This document shows, in pieces, positions 25,225 to 32,705 of a stretch of 64,000 nucleotides of DNA (positions are counted from its first letter, which is position 1; every line of letters starts with the position of its first letter). This DNA is from CAZLMG01 sp964560765 (GTDB lineage: Bacteria > Bdellovibrionota_B > Oligoflexia > Oligoflexales > CAZLMG01). The DNA lies in the NCBI GenBank assembly GCA_964560765.1, contig CAZLMG010000013.1:49722-113721 (forward strand). Reading direction: 5' to 3'. The notes under the pieces are model-generated. The model was given only the letters and a program-made list of their open reading frames with translations, was not told the origin of the DNA and did not search any database. The translations under genes were made by a program, and so were the position numbers.

Positions 25225-26514
25225 TCACGACGCGGGCGCAAGAACCATGGCCGCGCAAACACCGAGCTGACTGCGAGTACTGATGAGTATGTTACTGCGG
25301 CGCAGTATTTCAGGCTCGCGCAAGATACTCAATTCAGCAAATTCGGCGTCTGCGCCAGAAAAGTTCTGGACTGCCGGCATCACCGTCCGCTCGAGTGCAT
25401 CGATGGCCGCAACAACATGTAGGGGGCCGCTAGCTTCAACAGCATCGCCTGCATTGCCCTTGACGGTTGAAATCGGCACGTTCACCACGTCTGGCCCCAG
25501 CAAACGCACAAACGCTGCCGCCTCCAACTGATCACCCACACGCGCACCACCCCCACCACCAAAGATTCCGCCAAGATCTCCAGGCAATAACTGGGCTGTC
25601 TGCAGCGCTTGCCTTGACGCAATTTCAACGCCACGGGAATGCAAACCAGGCTGCCGCCAATTGCCGTCAGCACCAAGTCCTACCCCCAATACGCGGGCGT
25701 ACTGAGTGGCCCCACGCTTGGCGGCCGAATCCGCCGACTCAAGCACGAAGTAGACAGCTGCCTCGGCTGGGACCGCGCCAACGCGATCGTAGGAATACGG
25801 CCGCGCCAAGCCAGAAACTCCATCAGCCATTCCCGAGCTATCCGCCCAAAGACCCTCCCAGTAGCCGTCCATCAAATTGAACGGCTCCATCGTCGCCGAG
25901 ACGCCACCTGCAACCGCCACATCTAGACGACCAACAGCGACGCTCTGATAAGCCTCGACAAGTGCGCGCATACCCGCTGCCGCATGGTCCATGTAATTGC
26001 CATTTGGCCCACGTGCATCTAGAGTTCGGGCACCAAAGCACAACGAGTTGTTTAGCAGCGACTTCATCACAACCATTGGATTGATGGTCGCGAGGAGCCG
26101 CGATCCGAACCGAAGGCTGTCGAATTTGCCAGCCTCTGGCTCCACACTATCTCGCACAAGAGGAAAATACGGGGTCAGGTCGCCCAAGAAAGAATTGCCA
26201 GCACCGACGAAGAGACCGATTCGCTCGGGCGCAAAGTCCCAGTTACCCGCTTTCGCAGCCTCAACGGCATCGATCATGGTGAGCAGGCTCAGCATGTCCT
26301 TTTCATTTAGCGTCTTCTGAAATTTCCGATCAGGCAGCAGCGTCGGATTCACTATCGCGGCCTCCGCCGCAAACCAAACCCTGCAATCACGGGGAGAGAA
26401 GCGAGTTATCGGCGAAAAGTTACAGCGTCCATCCCGCCATATCTTGCACACCTGTTCGATGCCAACGGCTGGACCACATGTCGCTGAATATCCGGTGATC
26501 ACGACCTGACGCAT
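25225..26514 (-). CDS. Ketosynthase homolog with all catalytic residues lost
   Basis: A 429-residue KAS-fold protein. At the nucleophile position the sequence is DHAAAG, so Cys is Ala178. The first histidine position falls in a glycine run (Gly320), and the second reads NAGDAVEASG, so His is Asp357. It therefore cannot condense. It aligns without gaps to the chain-length-factor-like gene at 38574-39866 through NPMV, NNxLC and the D-x-R-G-x-N-x-N segment, so the two are paralogs. A structural or chain-length role is likely. ATG start with AGGAG upstream. Confidence 0.85.
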   Translation of the reverse strand: MRQVVITGYSATCGPAVGIEQVCKIWRDGRCNFSPITRFSPRDCRVWFAAEAAIVNPTLLPDRKFQKTLNEKDMLSLLTMIDAVEAAKAGNWDFAPERIGLFVGAGNSFLGDLTPYFPLVRDSVEPEAGKFDSLRFGSRLLATINPMVVMKSLLNNSLCFGARTLDARGPNGNYMDHAAAGMRALVEAYQSVAVGRLDVAVAGGVSATMEPFNLMDGYWEGLWADSSGMADGVSGLARPYSYDRVGAVPAEAAVYFVLESADSAAKRGATQYARVLGVGLGADGNWRQPGLHSRGVEIASRQALQTAQLLPGDLGGIFGGGGGARVGDQLEAAAFVRLLGPDVVNVPISTVKGNAGDAVEASGPLHVVAAIDALERTVMPAVQNFSGADAEFAELSILREPEILRRSNILISTRSQLGVCAAMVLAPAS

Positions 26515-26538
26515 GGCGCTTGGCTCCTGTTATGAGAC

Positions 26539-27525
26539 TCAAGAAGATAGGGCCGTAATCACCGAAGCCTGGGCGTGCGAGTAATCGTCAAGTACTCGGC
26601 TGTGCTGACCAACCATGACCCGAAACCCCATCTCAGCCTGCATGACCCGCTTATCATTGGCCATGATCGATGCCCGCACGACCAGGTCATCCCCGTCAGA
26701 AGTACAACTTCCCTCGACTAGGTCGGCCGTTAAAATGCATTGATCGCCGGGCTCAACAAACTTTCGAAAGCGAACGTTGCGAATGAAGGTAGGGATCAAC
26801 GCCCGCTCGCGCAGAGGAACCTGCAGATCTTGCTTGATGAGGTATTGGCAAACTTCGCCCATAAACGTCATGATTAACACGCCCGGCACCACTGGTTTGC
26901 GCGGAAAGTGCTCCGTGAAATAGGGTTCGCAACTAGAAAAATTCTTGAAACCCACGACACGGCGCCCTGGTTGATGCTCGATAATCCCGTCGATGAAGCG
27001 AAGACCTTCAAGGACTCGCATGCCAGCAAAGGCGGGCAACAACGCCTCGGCATTGCCATTAATGCGAGAAACATTTTTCAGCTCGGGTCGATAGAGATTC
27101 CGAAAGGTGCGCTTGACGTCTTCAGGATTGGAAAAATCCTCGATGGGCAGCAGATACCCGCGGCAACACTTAACATCGAGAATGACGTGCCCATTGACCG
27201 ATGCTTGCGAACGAGTTACGACGACGTCGTCGGCGAAGTCCAACATCTCGACGGATAGATCAATCTGATCGCCCGGCACCGCAAATCCATGATAACTCGT
27301 CAGCTCGTCTGCCAGCAGAACAGCGCGCTTGGTGAAGTCTGTTGATGCCATCTTCAGCCACGCCCCCAGCTGGGCGACGGCCTCTGTGACCACGGCTGGG
27401 CTCAATACTCGCTTGCCATCTGGCAACCAGTAAAAGAATGACTCGTTGCGCGTGACGTTTTTCAACCCTCGAATGGACTTTCCAGCTTCGTACTCATATA
27501 TGCGATCGACAAATAAAAAGGTCAC
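26539..27525 (-). CDS. Tandem hot-dog dehydratase (FabA/FabZ-like didomain)
   Basis: A 328-residue fusion of two hot-dog folds. Domain 1 (about 1-130) contains VTEAVAQLGAW with an acidic residue, Glu48, in the usual catalytic acid position but no histidine. Domain 2 (about 170-320) has EHFPRKPVVPGVL with His206 but Thr220 where the acid should be. The two halves thus supply complementary residues. It should dehydrate 3-hydroxyacyl-ACP. The GTG start overlaps the ACP stop by four bases. Confidence 0.8.
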   Translation of the reverse strand: MTFLFVDRIYEYEAGKSIRGLKNVTRNESFFYWLPDGKRVLSPAVVTEAVAQLGAWLKMASTDFTKRAVLLADELTSYHGFAVPGDQIDLSVEMLDFADDVVVTRSQASVNGHVILDVKCCRGYLLPIEDFSNPEDVKRTFRNLYRPELKNVSRINGNAEALLPAFAGMRVLEGLRFIDGIIEHQPGRRVVGFKNFSSCEPYFTEHFPRKPVVPGVLIMTFMGEVCQYLIKQDLQVPLRERALIPTFIRNVRFRKFVEPGDQCILTADLVEGSCTSDGDDLVVRASIMANDKRVMQAEMGFRVMVGQHSRVLDDYSHAQASVITALSS

Positions 27526-27968
27526 GCTTGTGGCACCTCTGCGGAATCTTGACCGCCCTCACCAAACAAATTGCCAGCAAGCTTGCGCTTAACAATGCTG
27601 ACGAACACGCCAACGGTAAATAGCGACGGAATCTCTCGCAGCGACATTCCAGCCTTGATTTCCCCAGCAGGGATTTCAGGCAAAAGCTCCCGTAGACGTG
27701 CCGCGCCCTTTTCCTGAACGATCGAGTCGATCTCAAACTCTTCAGGCTGCAGGCCACCACGCGCACGTCGTTCAATCTCGCGCTGTGGGATCTTGATGTC
27801 GAACTCTTTCTCTAATTTGAACATAATGTCCAAAAAGTCGATGGATTCGGCTCCAAGGTCACGCATCAAATTGGAAGTGACTTTGACGTCTTCTAGGTCC
27901 ACGCAAAGTGAATCAGCGATAACTTTGCGGACTCTCTCTTCGGCAACTTCTGGAGCCATGGTTGTCAC
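27522..27968 (-). CDS. Acyl carrier protein, long form
   Basis: A 148-residue ACP; ordinary ACPs are about 80. The carrier core is residues 8-110 with the phosphopantetheine serine Ser42 in LGAESIDFLDIMF. The insert between core helices (QREIERRARGGLQPEEFEIDSI) and the C-terminal extension are unusual but seen in some polyketide and aryl-polyene-like systems. GTG start with GAGAGGTG upstream. It is the first gene of the operon ACP, hot-dog, inactive KS, FabL, reductase, FabG. The downstream genes in this operon overlap or nearly abut. Confidence 0.88.
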   Translation of the reverse strand: MTTMAPEVAEERVRKVIADSLCVDLEDVKVTSNLMRDLGAESIDFLDIMFKLEKEFDIKIPQREIERRARGGLQPEEFEIDSIVQEKGAARLRELLPEIPAGEIKAGMSLREIPSLFTVGVFVSIVKRKLAGNLFGEGGQDSAEVPQA

Positions 27969-28003
27969 GACTACACCTCTCTGCGGTTGAATCTCAATAT
28001 CTT

Positions 28004-28017
28004 TGGTAATGTTACCA
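28004..28017. promoter_or_regulatory. Palindromic operator candidate upstream of the ACP operon
   Basis: TGGTAA-TG-TTACCA, a perfect 14-base palindrome 36 bases before the ACP start codon. I found no clear promoter boxes around it. Confidence 0.5.
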
Positions 28018-28085
28018 GTTTAGCAGAGGGTATCCGCAAGCGGCAAACGACGCATGACGACCAGGCAAAATGATATTTGGGATTT

Positions 28086-29393
28086 TTAGAAATTCATTGA
28101 GAATTTAATAGGAAATCCAGTCGATCGAACCAGGTAGGCGCCAGGCTGCTCGCCATTATTGGGGATGCCGATGGATGTTTCCCCGTAGTTAACTCCTGCC
28201 TCAATCAGAAAGGGATAGATCACTGGCTCATCACGATCTTTCTTTCCCCTACGGTCGGCTGGCTTGCCAAATGCATGACGATATCCAGCAGCCAAGCTCC
28301 AACGCGGCCGTGATGGGGGCGCGCCAAGGCCCGAAATGATATCGGTGAAGCCAAATCCAGCTTTTGCTTCGGCCCCCTGACCACCAGCCCCAACCTCGGC
28401 GGGCTCATAGGAGAAACCAGATAAAATAGTGCCATTGGCGCGGATCGGTAGCTCCAATCCAGTATAAGCAGACAGGGTGTCATGCGTATCCTTTGGCTTC
28501 GACGAAAAATCGACAAAGGAAAATTCCTCGCGCTGACCTGCACGCTTGTACTCAGCTTCGACTCGCACGACCCCTCGTCGTGGCAATTCAAGAGCAACAC
28601 CCCCTCGAATCGGGTTCATGAAGGAATTGTCGCTGCTCTTTGGCGGAGCGCCGGCCGCGGCGGGCCCACCTTCGCCAAGCGCACCCTGTAAGGATGAATC
28701 AATTGTTAGACTCGTACTTGCTGCGGAGTAAATACGCGTGGTGATACCCAATGAAATTCGCGACACATCCAATTTGAACCCGATGCTTGCACCCATTTGC
28801 GTAATATCTGCCGTAGCGGTCGCCAAAGGCTCGGCCGCACCTGACGTCAAGAGGTCAAAAACCCCACCAGCCTTCAAATAATTGGCAGCAAACCCGACAC
28901 TAAAGCCGTCGACAATAGAAAATCCCACTAGGCCGGTAGCGATAAACTTGGCTTTGCCCTCACCCACCAGATCGATTCTATTCTCTTGCCCCAAAATAAT
29001 AAGCGGTAGATCCTTGCGCTCAATGCTCGTACCCACCGGAAACGGCACTAAGAAACCGGCGAGTCCGATACGCTTATTCGGCTTCACGACAAAGCCCGGA
29101 ATAGGCAATCCGTAGAGACCGAGATCGTTGGACTGGTGCGTCGGGAATCCTGGGTAACGCTGGTAGTAGATTTCATATTTGATACCTGACTGAACCTGAA
29201 CCTGGGTGCGCGGCACGTCTGCTGCCTGTGCTGGATTCAGAGAGGCCCCGTCGACTGACGCTGGTCCCGCAATTCCCGTTTTACCTAACAGAGGATTGGG
29301 CGTCCCCATCAGATCCCCCAATTGGCCCAATGCCATGCGGGGAGCCAGTAGGTTTAGGAATAGAATTAGGAGCAGCAGGGGACACTGCAGCAT
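28086..29393 (-). CDS. Outer-membrane beta-barrel protein, unknown family
   Basis: A 435-residue protein from ATG 29393 (AGAGG upstream). The signal peptide is LLLLILFLNLLAPRMALG. Amphipathic strands follow (GLAGFLVPFPVG, ATGLVGFSIVDGFSVGFAANYLKAGG, VRVEAEYKRAGQREEFSFVDF) and the C-terminus ends FPIKFSMNF, an outer-membrane signature. The overall pattern recalls FadL-like transporters, but the N-terminal hatch is not clear. It is the last gene of the three-lipoprotein operon and starts 16 bases after the preceding stop, so it probably forms a complex with them. Confidence 0.72.
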   Translation of the reverse strand: MLQCPLLLLILFLNLLAPRMALGQLGDLMGTPNPLLGKTGIAGPASVDGASLNPAQAADVPRTQVQVQSGIKYEIYYQRYPGFPTHQSNDLGLYGLPIPGFVVKPNKRIGLAGFLVPFPVGTSIERKDLPLIILGQENRIDLVGEGKAKFIATGLVGFSIVDGFSVGFAANYLKAGGVFDLLTSGAAEPLATATADITQMGASIGFKLDVSRISLGITTRIYSAASTSLTIDSSLQGALGEGGPAAAGAPPKSSDNSFMNPIRGGVALELPRRGVVRVEAEYKRAGQREEFSFVDFSSKPKDTHDTLSAYTGLELPIRANGTILSGFSYEPAEVGAGGQGAEAKAGFGFTDIISGLGAPPSRPRWSLAAGYRHAFGKPADRRGKKDRDEPVIYPFLIEAGVNYGETSIGIPNNGEQPGAYLVRSTGFPIKFSMNF

Positions 29394-29409
29394 ATGGCCT
29401 CTGCCGCGG

Positions 29410-30264
29410 CTAGTAGCGGGACTCTTCGTATACGTCCCAAGTAATCTTAACCGGGCCAAGAAATGCATCACCAATTCCACCAATAGGAGTTGAGCCGCCG
29501 ACGAGTTTACTAATTCTTGTATGAATCACCATCTTTACAATAGCAATGGGACGAGGATTCCACCACCACTCCCAACGGTCAAAAATGCCCGCATCTTTTC
29601 GTGGTACCACTTGAAAACCTGACGCCCGACTCTCCCAATGGATAACTTGGTCGTACGTCTTTCCAAGAAGTGGAGCCGTAAATTGTAATGAATGCTCTAC
29701 GACATCGAAAGTGAATGCACCTGTGTCTTGTATCACGCCTTGTGGACCAGAAAACGTCACCGCGCTCTGCTCGGTAAAGCGGAAATTCTTGAACTCCTCC
29801 ACATTCTGCACAACTGGGCCGAGAATAAATGGTCTCGGAGGCGTGAAGTATGCGCCTGCCGCACCTGGCATGGGATTCGGCCCGCGCTGAACGCGACCTG
29901 CCTCAGGATACTTCGTGGGATCCATGGGTTCTTTGGCAGCGCCATCGTCCAGCATCGCCCCCAAGTCCTGCGATCCAATCATGACACACTCAAGTGTGCC
30001 GGATGGCTTCGTCGCCATATCCGTATAAATCGTCAAGGTCGCATCGCCCTTGCAAAGGTTCATGCCATTTTCAGCATCGACACTGACCTTGAACTTGGCG
30101 ACGTACACTGGCTTTCTCGCAGCATTGTCACGGCTTAGCGATGTCCCTGCAATTAGCGAAGTAGGCTTTTCCTCATCTCCACCTTGCTGAAACACGGTAC
30201 CTTTAGCGCAACCCATCGTTGCTATCGCAAAGGCCAGGATCGGCAGCCCAAGAAGATTTTTCAT
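29410..30264 (-). CDS. Predicted lipoprotein, operon gene 3
   Basis: A 284-residue protein with lipobox ATMGC at residue 19. It has mixed beta strands (VYVAKFKVSVDAENGMNLCKGDATLTIYTD) and, later, ITWDVYEESRY. No family recognised. It overlaps the upstream gene by four bases (ATGA). The gene order (three lipoproteins, then a barrel) suggests an outer-membrane assembly whose transport substrate is unknown. Confidence 0.72.
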   Translation of the reverse strand: MKNLLGLPILAFAIATMGCAKGTVFQQGGDEEKPTSLIAGTSLSRDNAARKPVYVAKFKVSVDAENGMNLCKGDATLTIYTDMATKPSGTLECVMIGSQDLGAMLDDGAAKEPMDPTKYPEAGRVQRGPNPMPGAAGAYFTPPRPFILGPVVQNVEEFKNFRFTEQSAVTFSGPQGVIQDTGAFTFDVVEHSLQFTAPLLGKTYDQVIHWESRASGFQVVPRKDAGIFDRWEWWWNPRPIAIVKMVIHTRISKLVGGSTPIGGIGDAFLGPVKITWDVYEESRY

Positions 30265-31148
30265 AACGCGCCTCCCTGCTGCCGTTCCGCATCTTCCAAA
30301 AATTTAGGGATTTGCTTAAGGCCATCGCTGACGATCTTCAGAAACTGATCCTTCATGATCTCATCCACCCCAAAGGAGTGCATTTCGATATCCGTGATAA
30401 TATCGAGATAGATATCGCCAGCATGAGGCACAACAAAAACAACAAATTTTGCCTGGCTAATGAGCGATCTCTCAACTGGAGCCGGCTCAACTGTCTGAAC
30501 TGTGGCGACGATATAACGCTTATCGATCAACATCCCGTCCACAACAAACCTATTTTGGACATCGACGCTGCCTGTATCTTGTTTGCGAGCTGTAAGCTCG
30601 AACTCAAGATGCAGTTTGAACTGCGCAGCATCGAAAGCAGGCTCGCCAATGACTCGGATCGCGAACTTCTGTTGCGCGCCCGTACCGGTCGTTTGACCAC
30701 CGCCACCCAAGACATTATCGCCCTTCTTTTTCAGGGCCGGCAGCAGTGTTTGCACAATTCCAAGAAGTGAACGATTCAGCCAAATTTCCGTACGCGTCTG
30801 CAACTTAAGCTTGGCATCGGCTGCATCTGGGCTGGCACCTATCGAAGAGAACTTTTGACCATCGGCGCGGACCGCCGCAAAGTACAAATCAGCCTGAGAG
30901 TTCAGAGGCTGAGCGTGGCGACCGGCCTCGGTACAAGCCTGAGGCGCTAGAGAAACACCCTGAAGGTTTGGTGGCTCCGGATTTGCAGCCATACTGTTGC
31001 AAAGCTGCAGAACTTTTGCCCCAAGATCCTTTGAACCAGAAAAAATATCACCGACCTCATCTGCAGATTTCAACGGCGCACCGCAGCTACCCATGGCGAA
31101 AGCTATGGCTGCGACCTGTAAGCGCTTGTTGCCTGCCATTTGGATCAT
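30261..31148 (-). CDS. Predicted lipoprotein, operon gene 2
   Basis: A 295-residue protein with lipobox FAMGSC near residue 22. It holds a glycine-rich loop (VLGGGGQTTGTG, about 145) and a beta domain with VVDGMLIDKRYIVATVQTVEPAPV. Two cysteines near the N-terminus (QLCNS, QACTE) may pair. No family recognised. It overlaps both neighbours by four bases. Co-transcription from the sigma-28 promoter at 31879-31905 is probable. Confidence 0.72.
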   Translation of the reverse strand: MIQMAGNKRLQVAAIAFAMGSCGAPLKSADEVGDIFSGSKDLGAKVLQLCNSMAANPEPPNLQGVSLAPQACTEAGRHAQPLNSQADLYFAAVRADGQKFSSIGASPDAADAKLKLQTRTEIWLNRSLLGIVQTLLPALKKKGDNVLGGGGQTTGTGAQQKFAIRVIGEPAFDAAQFKLHLEFELTARKQDTGSVDVQNRFVVDGMLIDKRYIVATVQTVEPAPVERSLISQAKFVVFVVPHAGDIYLDIITDIEMHSFGVDEIMKDQFLKIVSDGLKQIPKFLEDAERQQGGAL

Positions 31149-31834
31149 GGAATCGTTCCTGGGATTTGCTGACCTGGGACCGTAGGTTGTCCGCCAAGGC
31201 CGCCGCCAAGGCCGCCGATTCCCCCGCCCATAAAGTTCTTGGCAAGGCTGCCAATCAAGCCGTCACCGCGAATCACCTGGCCGATGATGCCGCCGCCTTG
31301 GCCTAATCCGGTTGTGTCGACTTGGTTAAAATTGGAAACAACATTGATGACGATGGACGTGGTGACGTCCAGTGCCACGTCATGATCGAGTGGAACCTGG
31401 CCGTTCAATACGCAATCTGGCTTAGTTGGGAAGAAGTCTCGACACAGGCGTGCATTGCGGGCAACGACCTCGACTGAATGCGAGCCGGCCGGTACTTGTG
31501 CTGCATAAATTTCTGCGCCCTGCACCTGCATGGACCCGAGCGTCGAGCTTCGTACGCCCATACTGTAGTCTGCCGGATTTCCGCCTTCCAGCGTCAGTCG
31601 CAGGCGAATGGGCTCGCCTGTCATGGAGGTTACCTGAGGCGCCAGTTGCATGCCGTTGTCAGGATTCACAAAGCGAACGGCTGAAGCGCGTCCTGCGACG
31701 CTAGGACCTGCTGCCCCAGACTTTTTAGCCGTGGTCTTGCTGCCACAAGCTGCGGAGGCGGCCACTAAACACACAAGCATCAGTCGCTGCAATGCGCAAC
31801 GCCGGGTCGAACGACTCTCATCCATGAAAATCAT
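31145..31834 (-). CDS. Predicted lipoprotein, operon gene 1
   Basis: A 229-residue protein from ATG 31834, which has AGAGGA upstream; a longer in-frame reading to 32056 would run over the sigma-28 promoter and is rejected. Lipobox ASAACG lies near residue 30. A beta-rich middle (VEVVARNARLCRDFFPTKPDC) is followed by a glycine-rich C-terminus (GGGIGGLGGGLGGQP). It is the first gene of the four-gene operon that ends with the barrel gene. No family recognised. Confidence 0.75.
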   Translation of the reverse strand: MIFMDESRSTRRCALQRLMLVCLVAASAACGSKTTAKKSGAAGPSVAGRASAVRFVNPDNGMQLAPQVTSMTGEPIRLRLTLEGGNPADYSMGVRSSTLGSMQVQGAEIYAAQVPAGSHSVEVVARNARLCRDFFPTKPDCVLNGQVPLDHDVALDVTTSIVINVVSNFNQVDTTGLGQGGGIIGQVIRGDGLIGSLAKNFMGGGIGGLGGGLGGQPTVPGQQIPGTIP

Positions 31835-31878
31835 GAACTTATTTCCTCTAAAAGCCAAATAGGGCTGCTCTTTGGTTC

Positions 31879-31905
31879 TTATCGGCAAAACTGCAAAAAA
31901 CTTTA
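31879..31905 (-). promoter_or_regulatory. Perfect sigma-28 (FliA) promoter
   Basis: Minus strand: TAAAGTTT, exactly 11 bases, GCCGATAA. Both boxes match the enterobacterial FliA consensus at all 16 positions. It lies about 45 bases before the ATG at 31834. Confidence 0.88.
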
Positions 31906-32047
31906 GGACTTTCCTTGCCTTGTTTAGTTTTTCGGCACGCGACCAGGAGATGATGGCGGATTTCCTCAATTTAACCAATAGAATCAAATTGTTGCCCATG
32001 GCACTCCGCATGCACCTGGTGCGCACGTTGGTGACCCGGAGGTTGAT

Positions 32048-32695
32048 ATGAAGCACTTGATTTTGATGTTGGTTGTAGCTTTAGCGGCCGGCTGCATCGA
32101 GGCGGATAACACCAAGCGCGACTATGGCTCCGGCCCTGCGCGCAAGCCCGTGGCTCAGCCCACATATGTCCCCAATATATCCCCAACTCATAACTTGCCT
32201 TCTAATACGCAAAATACTCAATATTTCCCTAGCTATACCCCTACACAACCGCAGTGTTACGGTCCTGTGGATGCAAACATCTGCGCGGCGGAATTGCGTA
32301 TCTTTGAACTAACGAATCATCTGCGCCGACAGCGAAATTTGCCTGCACTTCAGCTGAGTTCAAAAATCAGTTTTGTCTCTCGCGACTGGTCGATGCAGCA
32401 GGCCAATGGAGGTCTATTTGGCGGTGGTCAAATCGGCCATCTGGGTTTTCCTTCGGCGAGGACAGCTCTCTATCAACAAACGTTTTCTTCTCGCCCGCGA
32501 CTGTTGGCAGAAAACGTGGCCTACACCTATAGCTCGTCACCGCAGGCGGCCGCCGAAAGACTCTATGTGCTCTGGGAGGGTAGCTCTGGCCACTTAGAAA
32601 ATATGCTGGGCTCATATCAGTCAATCGGCATCGGCATCTTTGTCCGCGATGGCAACCGATACTATGCGACGCAAATTTTTGGTCGCGACGGGTAG
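32048..32695 (+). CDS. CAP-superfamily (SCP/YkwD-like) lipoprotein
   Basis: A 215-residue lipoprotein with lipobox LAAGC at residue 16 and a Pro/Thr-rich linker. The CAP domain spans about 78-215: CAAELRIFELTNHLRRQRNLPALQ, then IGHLGF, RLLAENVAY, and SSGHLENMLGSYQSIGIG with the conserved histidines. CAP proteins in bacteria include peptidoglycan- or lipid-binding and secreted factors; the catalytic nature is unclear. GGAG-type ribosome site precedes the ATG. It is divergent from the lipoprotein operon and convergent to the LolA-like gene. Confidence 0.82.
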   Translation: MKHLILMLVVALAAGCIEADNTKRDYGSGPARKPVAQPTYVPNISPTHNLPSNTQNTQYFPSYTPTQPQCYGPVDANICAAELRIFELTNHLRRQRNLPALQLSSKISFVSRDWSMQQANGGLFGGGQIGHLGFPSARTALYQQTFSSRPRLLAENVAYTYSSSPQAAAERLYVLWEGSSGHLENMLGSYQSIGIGIFVRDGNRYYATQIFGRDG

Positions 32696-32705
32696 GTACC
32701 GCGCT

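Noticed and set aside
31835..32056. Longer start of the first lipoprotein gene
   Set aside because: The extension crosses a perfect sigma-28 promoter and lacks a signal sequence at its own N-terminus.
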